In this document: positions 1 through 9,873 of the stretch, one piece after another | How positions within the stretch are numbered: position 1 is the stretch's first letter | Layout: each line of letters begins with the position of its first letter | From: an uncultured Bacteroidales bacterium | Lineage (GTDB): Bacteria; Bacteroidota; Bacteroidia; Bacteroidales; JAUNSR01 | DNA length: 44,226 bases | NCBI GenBank assembly: GCA_947074105.1 | Contig: CAMTON010000025.1 | Coordinates: forward strand, 1 to 44,226 | Direction of reading: 5' to 3' | The notes under the pieces: generated by a model | Databases searched by the model: none | What the model was told of the DNA's origin: nothing | What the model saw: only the letters and a program-made list of their open reading frames with translations | Program-made: the position numbers and the translations under genes

Positions 1-517
1 TTGCATATTTACCTTCTTTTGAAGTAAGCTGAGCGAAAGTACCTGCTGAACGAACCAAAGCAGCGCCTTGTCCCGGATTCAACTCGATGTTGTGAACAAC
101 TGTACCTACAGGAATGCTTGACAAAGGCAATGCATTTCCTACTTCCGGTGCTGCGTTTTCACCTGACATCAATACTGTACCAACCTCTAAGCCGTTTGGT
201 GCGATGATGTAACGTTTTTCTCCATCAGCATAGAAAAGCAAAGCGATACGAGCTGAACGATTCGGATCGTATTCGATTGTTTTTACTGTTGCTGGTACAC
301 CGTCTTTATTTCTCTTGAAATCGATAAAACGAAATTTACGTTTGTGACCGCCCCCGATATAACGCATTGTCATTTTACCGGTATTGTTACGACCACCTGA
401 TTTTCCTTTACCTGTTACAAGAGACTTTTCTGGTGCGCTAGCAGTTATTTCAGTGAATGCACCAATAACTTTGTGTCTCTGCCCCGGTGTAGTGGGCTTA
501 AATTTACGTACTGCCAT
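1..517 (-). CDS. rplB: 50S ribosomal protein L2 (partial, C-terminus beyond window)
   Basis: The reverse strand from an ATG at 517 reads open to the window edge and gives the first 172 residues of a protein usually about 274 long. It begins [15 protein letters not shown] and contains [17 protein letters not shown] and [11 protein letters not shown], which are L2 signatures. L2 binds 23S rRNA near the peptidyl transferase centre and bridges the two subunits. It lies 7 nt downstream of rplW as the last visible gene of the operon. The peptidyl-transferase histidine region lies beyond the edge and cannot be checked. Confidence 0.97.
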   Translation of the reverse strand, partial: MAVRKFKPTTPGQRHKVIGAFTEITASAPEKSLVTGKGKSGGRNNTGKMTMRYIGGGHKRKFRFIDFKRNKDGVPATVKTIEYDPNRSARIALLFYADGEKRYIIAPNGLEVGTVLMSGENAAPEVGNALPLSSIPVGTVVHNIELNPGQGAALVRSAGTFAQLTSKEGKYA

Positions 518-524
518 TTCTTAT

Positions 525-815
525 TTAGATATTGCTGTAAAAATCTATTGTATCTCCCTCTTTCAATGTTACGATAGCTTTCTTGAAAGCAGAAGTTTTT
601 CCTGTTAACAATCCTGATTTAGTGTAACGGCTTTTCTTCTTTCCATCGTAGTTAGCAGTATTCACATCTGTAACTGTTACGTTGTACATCTCTTCTACTG
701 CCTGCTTGATCTGTAGTTTGTTAGCATCCGGATTAACTCTGAAACCGTAGCGGTTAAGCTTTTCAGTTAGCTGAGTCATCTTTTCAGTAACGATTGGTTT
801 GATAATAACTTTCAT
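525..815 (-). CDS. rplW: 50S ribosomal protein L23
   Basis: A 96-residue protein of normal L23 length. The N-terminal KPIVTEKMTQLTEKLNRYGF and the NKLQIKQAVEEMYNVTV segment are typical of the family. L23 sits at the polypeptide exit of the large subunit and docks trigger factor and SRP. The gene lies between rplD (19 nt upstream) and rplB (7 nt downstream), the universal S10-operon order, so it is co-transcribed with them. Confidence 0.97.
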   Translation of the reverse strand: MKVIIKPIVTEKMTQLTEKLNRYGFRVNPDANKLQIKQAVEEMYNVTVTDVNTANYDGKKKSRYTKSGLLTGKTSAFKKAIVTLKEGDTIDFYSNI

Positions 816-834
816 TATTTATAGCCTCCTTACA

Positions 835-1455
835 TTAAATGTTATTGATTGCTGCAACAGAACCTTCGGTTAGTACCAATGATACTGTATTCATCACTCG
901 ATAAGTGTTTAGTTCTGAAACTGTTACAACACTTGCTTTTTCAAGATTTCGAGCCGACAAATATACGTTTTTATTTGCTTCTGACAAAACCAAAACTAAC
1001 TTCTTATCAGTCAGTTGCAGGCTTTTAGTCATTTTTACGAACTCTGAAGTTTTTGGTGCTGCAAAATTCAAATCTTCAACAACGATAATAGCATTTTCTT
1101 GAGCCTTAAGTGACAATGCTGATTTACGAGCTAGATTCTTAACTTTTTTATTTAGTTTGAAACCATAGTTTCTTGGACGAGGACCGAAAACGCGTCCTCC
1201 ACCTACCATTACTGGAGAGTTGATATCACCAGAACGAGCACCTCCGGTACCTTTCTGACGTTTCAATTTTCTTGTAGAGCCGGAGATTTCACTTCTTTCT
1301 TTTGACTTGTGAGTTCCCTGACGAAGGTTTGCCAAATACTGCTTAACATCCAAATAGATGGCGTGAGTGTTTGGTTCAACTCCGAATACAGAATCGTTCA
1401 AAGTAATCTTTCTTCCGGTATCTTCACCTTTTATGTTATATACGCTCAGTTCCAT
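835..1455 (-). CDS. rplD: 50S ribosomal protein L4
   Basis: A 206-residue protein with the L4 extended-loop signature: a basic stretch [15 protein letters not shown] around residues 63-77, followed by [14 protein letters not shown]4 binds 23S rRNA and its loop lines the exit tunnel. In Proteobacteria it also autoregulates the S10 operon; nothing here shows that activity. Its ATG overlaps the rplC stop by one base (TAATG), which suggests translational coupling. Confidence 0.97.
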   Translation of the reverse strand: MELSVYNIKGEDTGRKITLNDSVFGVEPNTHAIYLDVKQYLANLRQGTHKSKERSEISGSTRKLKRQKGTGGARSGDINSPVMVGGGRVFGPRPRNYGFKLNKKVKNLARKSALSLKAQENAIIVVEDLNFAAPKTSEFVKMTKSLQLTDKKLVLVLSEANKNVYLSARNLEKASVVTVSELNTYRVMNTVSLVLTEGSVAAINNI

Positions 1456-2069
1456 TATTTATTGATTGTTACGATTGAACCTTTACATCCAGGCACTGAA
1501 CCTTTGATCAACAATAGGTTGTGCTCAGGAATAACTTTTAAAATCTGCAAGTTCTGTACAGTAACTTGTGCGTTACCCATCTGACCTGCCATACGAGTCC
1601 CTTTGAATACACGTGCTGGATAAGAACATGCACCTACTGAACCCGGAGCGCGAAGACGGTTATGCTGACCATGAGTTGCCTGACCAACACCACCAAATCC
1701 GTGGCGTTTTACAACACCCTGGAAACCTTTACCTTTAGAAGTACCTACTACGTCAACGAATTCTGCTCCTTCAAACATTTCTACTGTAAGAACATCTCCT
1801 AACTTGTAAGTTTCATCATACTTGAACTCGGCCAAGTGTCTCTTTGGTGCTACTCCCGCTTTCGCGAAATGACCCATTTCAGGTTTTGTTGTATGTTTCT
1901 CTTTTTTATCCTGGAAACCTACCTGAACTGCTTCATAACCATCTTTTTCGATAGTTTTGATCTGAGTAACTACACAAGGACCTACTTCGATAACAGTGCA
2001 TGGACAATTTTTACCATCGGCACTGAAAACGGATGTCATTCCGATTTTTTTTCCTAATAATCCTGGCAT
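1455..2069 (-). CDS. rplC: 50S ribosomal protein L3
   Basis: A 204-residue protein beginning [15 protein letters not shown], the standard L3 start. The loop that reaches the peptidyl transferase centre is recognisable as [19 protein letters not shown], followed by [13 protein letters not shown]. The glutamine in HGQHNR is the residue methylated in many bacteria. L3 is one of the first proteins to bind during large-subunit assembly. The stop overlaps the rplD start by one base, and rpsJ ends 19 nt upstream. Confidence 0.97.
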   Translation of the reverse strand: MPGLLGKKIGMTSVFSADGKNCPCTVIEVGPCVVTQIKTIEKDGYEAVQVGFQDKKEKHTTKPEMGHFAKAGVAPKRHLAEFKYDETYKLGDVLTVEMFEGAEFVDVVGTSKGKGFQGVVKRHGFGGVGQATHGQHNRLRAPGSVGACSYPARVFKGTRMAGQMGNAQVTVQNLQILKVIPEHNLLLIKGSVPGCKGSIVTINK

Positions 2070-2088
2070 TTCTTTTTAATTTTTAAAA

Positions 2089-2394
2089 TCACACTTTAAT
2101 TTCTACTTCAACACCACTTGGTAACTCCAATTTCATTAGAGCGTCTACAGTTTTAGATGTAGAACTGTAGATGTCGATCAATCTTTTGAATGAACATAGT
2201 TCAAACTGCTCACGAGACTTTTTGTTTACGAAAGTTGAGCGGTTCACAGTGAAGATTCTTTTGTGAGTAGGAAGTGGAATTGGACCACTTACTACTGCAC
2301 CTGTAGCCTTCACAGTCTTAACAATCTTCTCAGCAGATTTATCAACCAAGTTATGATCGTAAGATTTTAATTTAATTCTGATTTTTTGGCTCAT
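2089..2394 (-). CDS. rpsJ: 30S ribosomal protein S10
   Basis: A 101-residue protein beginning [18 protein letters not shown] with the central [17 protein letters not shown] motif, both diagnostic of S10. S10 is a head protein of the small subunit and, as NusE, also binds NusG in transcription-translation coupling and antitermination. Here rpsJ follows fusA directly after 29 nt. In Proteobacteria tuf and a separate S10 promoter lie between them, but in this lineage the str and S10 operons are joined. Confidence 0.97.
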   Translation of the reverse strand: MSQKIRIKLKSYDHNLVDKSAEKIVKTVKATGAVVSGPIPLPTHKRIFTVNRSTFVNKKSREQFELCSFKRLIDIYSSTSKTVDALMKLELPSGVEVEIKV

Positions 2395-2423
2395 ATTTGT
2401 TTGAATAAACTAATAATACTTTT

Positions 2424-4541
2424 TTAGATAAGATCAGTACGACCTTTAGCTTCTTCCAATACTGATTTAGCAATCTGTTTAGATACTTCAGCATAGTGAG
2501 AGAATGTCATTGTCGATGTTGCACGACCAGAAGTAATTGTACGTAGAGATGTTACATATCCGAACATTTCTGCAAGCGGAGTTTTCGCTTTTACAATTCT
2601 TGCTCCGGAACGGCTGTTTTCCATTCCTTCTACCTGTCCGCGACGCTTGTTAAGGTCAGAGATTACATCACCCATTGATTCTTCAGGAGTTACAACTTCT
2701 ACTTTGAAGATTGGCTCGCGAAGCGCAGGACCTGCTTTCTCAGACGCTTTCTTAAACGCCATATTTGCACAGATTTCGAATGATAGCTGATCAGAGTCAA
2801 CCGGGTGGAAAGATCCGTCGATCAACGTTACTTTCAAGCTGTCAAGAGGATATCCTGCAAGTACACCATTTTTCATAGCGTTTCTGAATCCTTTTTCTAC
2901 CGAAGGGATGAATTCACGTGGAACGTTACCACCTTTTACTTCATCAACAAACTGTAGTCCTTCAACACCTTCATCAGCAGGCTCAACTCTTACAATGATA
3001 TCAGCAAATTTACCACGACCACCAGACTGTTTTTTGTAAACCTCACGGATTTCAACCGGTTTAGTGATTGCCTCTTTGTAAGATACCTGTGGACGACCCT
3101 GGTTACATTCTACTTTAAACTCACGACGTAGACGATCGATGATGATCTCAAGGTGAAGCTCACCCATACCAGAGATTACTGTCTGACCTGTATCTTCGTT
3201 TGTTTTAACTGTAAATGTTGGATCTTCTTCAGCAAGTTTTCCAAGTCCGATACCAAGTTTATCCATATCTTTCTGAGTTTTAGGCTCAATTGCGATACCG
3301 ATAACCGGTTCCGGGAAGTCCATTGCTTCAAGTACAATCGGAGCATCTTCTGCACAAAGTGTATCACCAGTACGGATATCTTTGAAACCTACTCCAGCAC
3401 CGATATCACCACATCCGATAAATTCTTTCGGATTCTGTTTATTTGAGTGCATTTGGAAAAGACGAGAGATACGCTCTTTTTTACCTGAACGTGTATTCAA
3501 TACATAAGAACCTGCAGGTATCTCACCAGAATATACACGGAAGAAACATAGACGGCCTACATAAGGGTCTGTTGCGATTTTAAACGCAAGAGCTGACATA
3601 GGTTCATCTGATTTAGGATGACGAACAATTTCTTTTTCCTTATTTTCCGGATCATGACCGATTACCGCTGGAGTATCGATTGGAGCAGGAAGGAACAATG
3701 CTACTGCATCAAGAAGTGTCTGAACACCTTTATTCTTGAAAGAAGATCCGCAAAGCATTGGGAAGATATGCATCTGAAGTGTTGCAACTCTTACCGCATT
3801 GTAGATTTCTTCTACTGTGATTGTTGAAGGATCGTCGAAATATTTTTCCATCAATACATCATCAACCTCAGCGATTTTTTCAAGCATATTATCTCTTAGC
3901 TCGTTTGCTTCATCCAATAGGTTAGCAGGAATTTCTTCCACGCTGTACTCAGCACCCATTGTTTCGTCATGCCAAAGGATAGCTTTCATTGTGATAAGGT
4001 CGATTACCCCTTTGAAAGTTTCTTCAGCACCGATAGGCATCTGAATAGGACAAGCATTAGCTCCAAGAATATCTTTCATCTGACGGCAAACTTCAAGGAA
4101 GTTAGCACCGGAACGGTCCATTTTGTTTACATACCCGATACGAGGTACGTTATATTTGTCAGCCTGACGCCATACAGTCTCTGACTGCGGCTCAACACCA
4201 CCTACTGCACAGAATGTTGCAACTGCTCCATCCAATACACGTAGAGAACGTTCTACCTCAACTGTAAAGTCAACGTGTCCCGGAGTGTCAATTAGGTTGA
4301 TTTTATAAGTTTCACCTTTGTATTTCCACTGAGTAGTCGTAGCAGCCGAAGTAATTGTAATACCACGCTCCTGCTCCTGCTCCATCCAGTCCATTGTAGC
4401 TGCACCTTCATGCACTTCACCAATCTTATGAGTTAGACCGGTATAGAAAAGAATACGTTCAGATGTTGTAGTCTTCCCCGCATCGATGTGTGCCATGATA
4501 CCAATGTTTCTGGTATATTTTAGCATATCGTCTTTAGCCAT
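2424..4541 (-). CDS. fusA: Translation elongation factor G
   Basis: A 705-residue GTPase that drives ribosomal translocation and, with RRF, ribosome recycling. The G1 P-loop is [10 protein letters not shown] near residue 17. The switch region includes [15 protein letters not shown]3 is DTPGHVDF and G4 is NKMDR. The C-terminal part shows the domain IV/V sequence [19 protein letters not shown]. Length and motifs fit canonical EF-G rather than a tetracycline-resistance relative. The gene lies between rpsG (42 nt) and rpsJ (29 nt). Confidence 0.97.
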   Translation of the reverse strand: MAKDDMLKYTRNIGIMAHIDAGKTTTSERILFYTGLTHKIGEVHEGAATMDWMEQEQERGITITSAATTTQWKYKGETYKINLIDTPGHVDFTVEVERSLRVLDGAVATFCAVGGVEPQSETVWRQADKYNVPRIGYVNKMDRSGANFLEVCRQMKDILGANACPIQMPIGAEETFKGVIDLITMKAILWHDETMGAEYSVEEIPANLLDEANELRDNMLEKIAEVDDVLMEKYFDDPSTITVEEIYNAVRVATLQMHIFPMLCGSSFKNKGVQTLLDAVALFLPAPIDTPAVIGHDPENKEKEIVRHPKSDEPMSALAFKIATDPYVGRLCFFRVYSGEIPAGSYVLNTRSGKKERISRLFQMHSNKQNPKEFIGCGDIGAGVGFKDIRTGDTLCAEDAPIVLEAMDFPEPVIGIAIEPKTQKDMDKLGIGLGKLAEEDPTFTVKTNEDTGQTVISGMGELHLEIIIDRLRREFKVECNQGRPQVSYKEAITKPVEIREVYKKQSGGRGKFADIIVRVEPADEGVEGLQFVDEVKGGNVPREFIPSVEKGFRNAMKNGVLAGYPLDSLKVTLIDGSFHPVDSDQLSFEICANMAFKKASEKAGPALREPIFKVEVVTPEESMGDVISDLNKRRGQVEGMENSRSGARIVKAKTPLAEMFGYVTSLRTITSGRATSTMTFSHYAEVSKQIAKSVLEEAKGRTDLI

Positions 4542-4583
4542 CTTATTTTAAATTGAATTTGAACGAATATATTGGAAATATTA

Positions 4584-5060
4584 TTAGAATCTAAAGTGAG
4601 CAAATGCACGGTTAGCTTCTGCCATCTTATGCATATCTTCTTTACGTTTGTATGCACCACCCTGCTCATTGAATGCGTCAACAATCTCAGCTGCTAATTT
4701 GTCAGCCATTGTTTTACCGCCACGTTTGCGAGAATAGATGATTAGATTCTTCATACATATTGACTCCTTACGATCCGGACGGATCTCTGTTGGAACTTGG
4801 AAAGTTGCCCCACCTACACGGCGTGACTTAACTTCTACCTGAGGAGTAATATTATCTAAAGCTTTTTTCCAGATCTCAAGAGCAGAACGCTCTTCGTTAG
4901 AAAGCTTTGTTTTTACTATTTCAAGCGCATTGTAGAAAATGTCGAAAGCAATGTTTTTCTTTCCATCATACATAAGATGGTTAACAAACTTAGTTACTTT
5001 CACATCGCTGAATACGGGATCCGGAAGGATAACCCGTTTCTTTGGTTTTGCTTTTCTCAT
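4584..5060 (-). CDS. rpsG: 30S ribosomal protein S7
   Basis: A 158-residue S7 protein. Signatures include the N-terminal basic segment [16 protein letters not shown], then [18 protein letters not shown] residues (here [14 protein letters not shown]) and the C-terminal [15 protein letters not shown]7 nucleates assembly of the 30S head and contacts tRNA at the E site. In E. coli it represses the str operon translationally. The 165-nt rpsL-rpsG spacer is long enough for such a site, but no conserved structure was recognised in it. Confidence 0.97.
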   Translation of the reverse strand: MRKAKPKKRVILPDPVFSDVKVTKFVNHLMYDGKKNIAFDIFYNALEIVKTKLSNEERSALEIWKKALDNITPQVEVKSRRVGGATFQVPTEIRPDRKESICMKNLIIYSRKRGGKTMADKLAAEIVDAFNEQGGAYKRKEDMHKMAEANRAFAHFRF

Positions 5061-5225
5061 TTTTTTTGCAAAATTATGTTCTTGTTTTTGGTTGCTTTAA
5101 ATCGTCTTCAACAGATACCGCTGTATCCATTTACTCAACCTATAAGCCTACCCAACAAACTCAAACTAGCTTTTACTTAAACTAATTTTAATTATCTCTT
5201 TGTTGTGTTGGTTTCGAAGTATTAA

Positions 5226-5639
5226 TTACTTCTTTTTACCTTTTGCTGCTGCAGCTGGTGCCTGTCCTGGTTTAGGTCTCTTAGCTCCGTATTTAGAACG
5301 ACGCTGTGTACGGCCATTTACCCCTGCTGTATCCAATGTACCACGAACGATGTGATAACGAACACCCGGAAGGTCTTTAACACGACCACCGCGAACTAAT
5401 ACGATTGAGTGCTCCTGTAGGTTGTGGCCTTCTCCCGGAATATAAGAGTTCACCTCTTTTCCGTTTGTCAAACGCACACGGGCAACTTTACGCATCGCTG
5501 AGTTAGGTTTCTTTGGAGTTGTTGTGTAAACACGTACACACACACCACGTCTCTGTGGACATGAGTTAAGTGCTGGCGACTTACTCTTATCTTCCAAAAC
5601 AACCCTTCCATTTCTTACTAATTGCTGAATTGTAGGCAT
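5226..5639 (-). CDS. rpsL: 30S ribosomal protein S12
   Basis: A 137-residue S12 protein, first gene of the operon. It carries [17 protein letters not shown] and [13 protein letters not shown]. Lysines 43 and 88 (K42 and K87 in E. coli numbering without Met) are unchanged, so the common streptomycin-resistance substitutions are absent. Asp89, the RimO methylthiolation site in other bacteria, is present. The C-terminus carries a short Ala/Lys-rich tail. S12 monitors codon-anticodon fidelity in the A site. A well-placed promoter lies about 130 bp upstream. Confidence 0.97.
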   Translation of the reverse strand: MPTIQQLVRNGRVVLEDKSKSPALNSCPQRRGVCVRVYTTTPKKPNSAMRKVARVRLTNGKEVNSYIPGEGHNLQEHSIVLVRGGRVKDLPGVRYHIVRGTLDTAGVNGRTQRRSKYGAKRPKPGQAPAAAAKGKKK

Positions 5640-5765
5640 TTTTAGAACTTTTTGTCTTTAAAATTAAATTATTATTCTCTGTTTACTTCGCAGTCATAAT
5701 AGTCTACATAAGCTATAAATCAACGATTTACGCCTACATTGCTATACTACAACGCAAAATCTCCG

Positions 5766-5797
5766 CAAATATACAAGCTTTTGCGCTTATAACCAAA
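5766..5797 (-). promoter_or_regulatory. Promoter of the rpsL-rplB operon
   Basis: On the minus strand a TTTG element (5797-5794) is followed after 20 bp by TATATTTG (5773-5766). This matches the Bacteroidetes primary sigma consensus TTTG-N19/21-TAnnTTTG. Transcription should begin near 5760, giving a leader of about 120 nt before the rpsL ATG at 5639. It is the only well-placed match found upstream of the operon. Confidence 0.75.
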
Positions 5798-6194
5798 TGA
5801 AATACAAATATTTTGCGTTTTTCGACTACTTTATCAGAGTTAATTGTTCTTCTTGTAGTGATTTTTTATTTTGACAATGCAAAATTACTCATTATTTATC
5901 ATAACAACGTAGAAATCAACAAGTTTCACCTATATTAACTTGAAGACTTATTCTATTATTTTATCTATTATTTAATATTTCGTTTCTGTTTTATTATTTA
6001 TTATCCACAATCCTAATTATCAATTATTAACCTATAACTTATCCATTTAATATTTATTCTCTAATCAGACGTTTCTAAAACATATTTGCTTTTTCCGATA
6101 TCATTTGTAAAATGTGTTTTTTCCATAGTTTTTTAATCTGCATCATCTAAATTAACACGATTAATGCCCTTATACTTATTTTTTTATACGAAAA
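5798..6194. other. AT-rich gene-free region upstream of the ribosomal operon
   Basis: About 400 bp made mostly of A and T with no convincing reading frame, no tRNA and no long inverted repeat. It separates the rpsL promoter from the terminator of the DUF5723 gene. It may act as an upstream activating region for the strong ribosomal promoter, but nothing in the sequence proves this. Confidence 0.5.
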
Positions 6195-6232
6195 AAAAGC
6201 GGAGAACCGTCTTTTTTCGGCTCTCCGCTTTT
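6195..6232 (-). terminator. Rho-independent terminator of the DUF5723 gene
   Basis: Arms 6195-6209 and 6218-6232 pair over 15 positions with one mismatch, around an 8-nt loop. Read on the minus strand the right arm is followed by a T-rich run. It begins 10 bp after the stop codon at 6242. Confidence 0.85.
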
Positions 6233-6241
6233 AATTCATGT

Positions 6242-7630
6242 TTATTTTTTATTTCCGAACGCAAAAGAAAGTCCGAAATTGAAATTCATATTGAATTTAT
6301 TAACCGGAACATATTGAGGCGTGACCTCACCGGGAATAAAATCACTTGCGACAAAGAAATTGACGGCTCTTGCATGGAAATTCAGCAGCATCCCCCAGCT
6401 GGCACCATAATTTGTTAGAGCACCACTTACAGCCGCATCAAACCATGACAAAGGCGATATCGCCACAACACCCCTTAATTCCGTATAAGTATATTCGGAA
6501 CGGAACGTTGTGGAGGAAAGCAATCCGAATGAAAGTTCTCTGTAGGCAGGCAGTTCATATTCAGCTCCCACATTTAATGTCGGGGAAAGCATAGTAAGCC
6601 TATTTCTGTTTCCGGCATTTTTAAACCTGAACAATGCTTCCATATCATCTCCCAGGCTTTCCAGCTGGTCCTCTATATCATTATCACTTCCCATATTCTG
6701 AAATCCTTCAAAAATGTAAGGTTCATTATAAGCTTCACCTATAAGAGCATTATTCCATCTTATCCAACCAAGATTCAGCAGGGAAGCCGACAATGTGAGA
6801 TTATCCATCAGCCTGTAACTTGCCCCCAGGTCAATTCCGGCACCCAGACCTCCGATTCCCGGCGAATTAACTTCAAAATCCCCGAATTCAAGATCACTTC
6901 CGACTCCTGAATTCGGATCAAGCCCTTTGACAGCAGTGACACTTTCACCATCTGCATCAACAACCCATTGGTCTTCCGATGCTTCTACGACAAGATTATC
7001 ATAATGGATTTTCTGCATTCCCAGACCCAGGAGTATCTTGAATTTACCTCCTAACGTAAGTTTATCATTAATCTGACGTGAATGACCGAAAGATATATCC
7101 ATATATGAAAGGACATCAACCCTTGTATTGCTCATGTCATATCTCGATACTGCATCATACGTCTGACCGTTCTTCAGAAAATCAAAAAGAGCCTTATTGG
7201 TTTTCATTCCTGCATTTGCATGAAGGCCGATACCGAAAGTGTTATAACCGCCCCATTTATAAAAACCGAAACCCAATATAGGCATATCGACCTTTACATT
7301 TGTCTTAATATTATCAGGCAAGTCGTTTATAAACTTTGTTCCGTCTACAGTTCTGTGAAGAAAAGTCGTAAGGCTGTATTTACCTGTAGGATCATCAAAC
7401 TTATAAAGAAAATTATTAAGTCCTACATTTCCGTTCAGACCTACATTCATATTACTTAATGCAGGAATGTCGATAATACCTCTTTCAGGCATAAATGCAG
7501 GATTCATTATATGACGATGATCGTACGTATCAGTGAAATATGCGGTATTAAGAGTCTGTGCCGTCCCGGACGCAGCCAATCCGCAAAACATAAAGAAGAC
7601 CGCCGGTCTCAGTTTTTTATTTAGTCCCAT
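6242..7630 (-). CDS. DUF5723 family outer-membrane protein
   Basis: A 462-residue protein with a signal peptide ending near residue 25 (FCGLAASGTAQ). The mature N-terminus carries YDHRHIMNPAFMPERGIIDIPAL, whose NPA motif and following repeated amphipathic Gly/Asn-rich strands resemble the FadL/PorV-like barrels grouped as DUF5723. The protein ends NFGLSFAFGNKK, an outer-membrane-like terminal strand. It is probably a beta-barrel of unknown cargo. The gene follows the lipoprotein gene by 47 nt and precedes a terminator, so the two form an operon. The family name comes from pattern recognition; function is not known. Confidence 0.75.
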   Translation of the reverse strand: MGLNKKLRPAVFFMFCGLAASGTAQTLNTAYFTDTYDHRHIMNPAFMPERGIIDIPALSNMNVGLNGNVGLNNFLYKFDDPTGKYSLTTFLHRTVDGTKFINDLPDNIKTNVKVDMPILGFGFYKWGGYNTFGIGLHANAGMKTNKALFDFLKNGQTYDAVSRYDMSNTRVDVLSYMDISFGHSRQINDKLTLGGKFKILLGLGMQKIHYDNLVVEASEDQWVVDADGESVTAVKGLDPNSGVGSDLEFGDFEVNSPGIGGLGAGIDLGASYRLMDNLTLSASLLNLGWIRWNNALIGEAYNEPYIFEGFQNMGSDNDIEDQLESLGDDMEALFRFKNAGNRNRLTMLSPTLNVGAEYELPAYRELSFGLLSSTTFRSEYTYTELRGVVAISPLSWFDAAVSGALTNYGASWGMLLNFHARAVNFFVASDFIPGEVTPQYVPVNKFNMNFNFGLSFAFGNKK

Positions 7631-7677
7631 TTGTTATGATTTCTTTTAATAAATAGATTTTAAAGACACTTTTCCTA

Positions 7678-9495
7678 TCAATTGGCATCAATCGTGATGC
7701 CGCCGATAATACGAAGTTTCATATCTTTCATTATAAGATATTGACTTTCTGTGATCAAAACAGAGTCATAATTATCATCCGACACAGCAGTTATCTTAAG
7801 GTCAATTCTTTCTAGAAGACTCAGACCTTTATCATTCGTTAAAAGAATCACTTTAAAAGGTGAAACAACAGCCGCATCAGCACCGCCACCTGCTATAATT
7901 TCATTTTCCACCGTTGCAGAAACAAGTGATGAAGGTATTTCATTTCCATCCTTGTCATACGGGATCGCTTTTATATTCATATTCATCTCTAATGCATTTT
8001 CTACATTTCCGACAAGATGAATCGTATAACTTTCCTGCAATCCTGATATATCTTTAAGATCCGACAAAAGTCCGTCAATAGTTTCGGTATATGTAAGATT
8101 AAGATTGTCAAATTCAAGAGGAGCCTTAAGATCATAATTCCCGCTGAAGCTCATCGGCTTATTAAGATCTATATAATGATCATCTCCCTCAGCAACAGGA
8201 AACATTGTAAACCTTATTCTGTCAGGTATGACATTCCATAATGCCGGCAAATCCTCTACCTGCTTGTGATTATATCCTTCCTTTGCCTTTGAATTTTTTG
8301 AAATCATCCATTTAGTTGTCTTTTCAATTCCGCATACATCTGCCGCATCAATATGGATATCGCTGATTGTAATTTCCGAACCATTTATCATCATGCCGTT
8401 CTCATCCTCTCCCCATATTTTCATTTCCGCAACGGCAGGTATACCGACATTATTTTCAAAAGTGATATAAATCTGAGGATTGGTAAAATTCAACACCGCA
8501 TCCTTCTTAAGAAAATCACAGTCCTCTCCGAGTTCAATCTTTATCGATTCATTTACAACATCCATATCCGGAATAAAAATCCCGTTTATCTGAGAAAGAT
8601 TCATTTCTTCTATTTCCATTTCAGCTTCAAGAGAACCTTCATAAACATAACTCATGCTTAATGGTTCCACCATTGAAACTTTAAGGATAACATCTCCATA
8701 TATATTTATTCCGACTTCTTCTTTCAGTCTTTTCACTCCGTCTTCATATATTGCATCAAGACCGGATGCTCCTGATTTTGTAAAATCAACACTCTTAATC
8801 TTAAGTGTTTTACGCAAGGCAGGATCAGACGGATCTACAACTTCATTAATAGAGACAATACCGTCACCTACAACCGTCACTCCCTCATCCATTGAAGTAA
8901 ACTCGAAGAAATCAGGCAAATGACATTGCAGATCCTTTAAAACTACTCCGTCAAGGCCAACTGTCGAATTCAGTTTAAGTTTTATATTAATTATACATTC
9001 CGGCTCTTCGCCCTCTTCAAAATACACCTTCTTAAGCTTTACCAGTTCATCCGGAACTTCATTGTCGAATTTAAAGATATTACCCTCACTTATCACTTCC
9101 GATTTTAAATATTTACCCGGAAGTTCCGTCGTTGATCTTTCTTCAATATTCATCATTGGCATAATATCGAAAAATTCAAGATAGATTTCCGGTATTACCG
9201 TCTTATCCGGTGTCAGTGTTATATCACTCACTGAAACTGAACTCGGTGACATGACTTCAGAATTTACAAGAACGAAATGGCCGTTCTCTATTTTTATGTT
9301 TTCTGTCGTATCTATAAGATCAGTCATAAAGACAGTATCCATACTTCCGAGAGGAAAAGCCAGCAGTTCACCACCTATAGTAATTTCAAGATTAATATCT
9401 TTGCTCAGATCATAATCATTGTTTATACAAGAAGTAACAGACGCCAAACCTAAAGTAAACAACAGAGTTCTTTTTAACAAGCTCTTTATTTTCAT
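7678..9495 (-). CDS. Large putative lipoprotein, function unknown
   Basis: The frame is open up to a TTG at 9570, but the ATG at 9495 is preferred because it places a lipoprotein signal at the N-terminus: basic MKIKSLLKR, a hydrophobic core, then VTSC with Cys23 as the lipidation site. The mature 583 residues are acidic and rich in predicted beta strands, with repeated LNL/INL patterns such as LNLTYTETIDGLLSDLKDI. No catalytic motif was recognised. The protein is probably anchored to the outer membrane and may work with the barrel encoded just downstream. Confidence 0.8.
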   Translation of the reverse strand: MKIKSLLKRTLLFTLGLASVTSCINNDYDLSKDINLEITIGGELLAFPLGSMDTVFMTDLIDTTENIKIENGHFVLVNSEVMSPSSVSVSDITLTPDKTVIPEIYLEFFDIMPMMNIEERSTTELPGKYLKSEVISEGNIFKFDNEVPDELVKLKKVYFEEGEEPECIINIKLKLNSTVGLDGVVLKDLQCHLPDFFEFTSMDEGVTVVGDGIVSINEVVDPSDPALRKTLKIKSVDFTKSGASGLDAIYEDGVKRLKEEVGINIYGDVILKVSMVEPLSMSYVYEGSLEAEMEIEEMNLSQINGIFIPDMDVVNESIKIELGEDCDFLKKDAVLNFTNPQIYITFENNVGIPAVAEMKIWGEDENGMMINGSEITISDIHIDAADVCGIEKTTKWMISKNSKAKEGYNHKQVEDLPALWNVIPDRIRFTMFPVAEGDDHYIDLNKPMSFSGNYDLKAPLEFDNLNLTYTETIDGLLSDLKDISGLQESYTIHLVGNVENALEMNMNIKAIPYDKDGNEIPSSLVSATVENEIIAGGGADAAVVSPFKVILLTNDKGLSLLERIDLKITAVSDDNYDSVLITESQYLIMKDMKLRIIGGITIDAN

Positions 9496-9617
9496 TTCTG
9501 TATATTTATTTAATCTAATTTTAACCGCAAAGGACACTATATTTAATAATAAACAAAACAAGCACAACAATTATTTATAACTATTCCTAAATATTCAATT
9601 TTATTTTGTGTTATTTA

Positions 9618-9625
9618 CAAATATA
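9618..9625 (-). promoter_or_regulatory. Candidate -7 element for the lipoprotein operon
   Basis: Minus-strand TATATTTG, an exact match to TAnnTTTG, about 120 bp upstream of the lipoprotein ATG. No clear TTTG was found at the expected 19-21 bp spacing, so this is a weaker call than the rpsL promoter. The remaining bases from 9496 to 9810 hold no gene that can be supported. Confidence 0.4.
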
Positions 9626-9810
9626 TACATTATTTTGTTTTCATGGCATAAAAACCAGTTCAATCAATGAAAATCAGCACTTTATTTATTTCATTCATAT
9701 ATAAAAAACGGAGATAATGCCTCTGTACATAATAGAAAAAAGGCAATTATCCGATTTTTCTGAAAAAGGATTTGTTCTAAACAACAATGAAATTATATTT
9801 TCCAAAAACA

Positions 9811-9850
9811 GTAAAGCCCCCTTTTCCGGTTTTGGAAAAGGGGGCTTTAC
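9811..9850 (-). terminator. Strong terminator at the end of the proBA-argF' operon
   Basis: A perfect 17-bp stem (9811-9827 with 9834-9850) with a 6-nt loop, ending 23 bp beyond the carbamoyltransferase stop. Both flanks are A/T-rich, so it could work in either direction. The only gene arriving at it lies on the minus strand. Confidence 0.85.
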
Positions 9851-9873
9851 AAAAGATATATCCATAAATAAGT

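Noticed and set aside
5069..5076. TAATTTTG on the minus strand as a promoter before rpsG
   Set aside because: It lies only 9 bp from the rpsG ATG and has no TTTG at the correct distance, so a transcript would have almost no leader.
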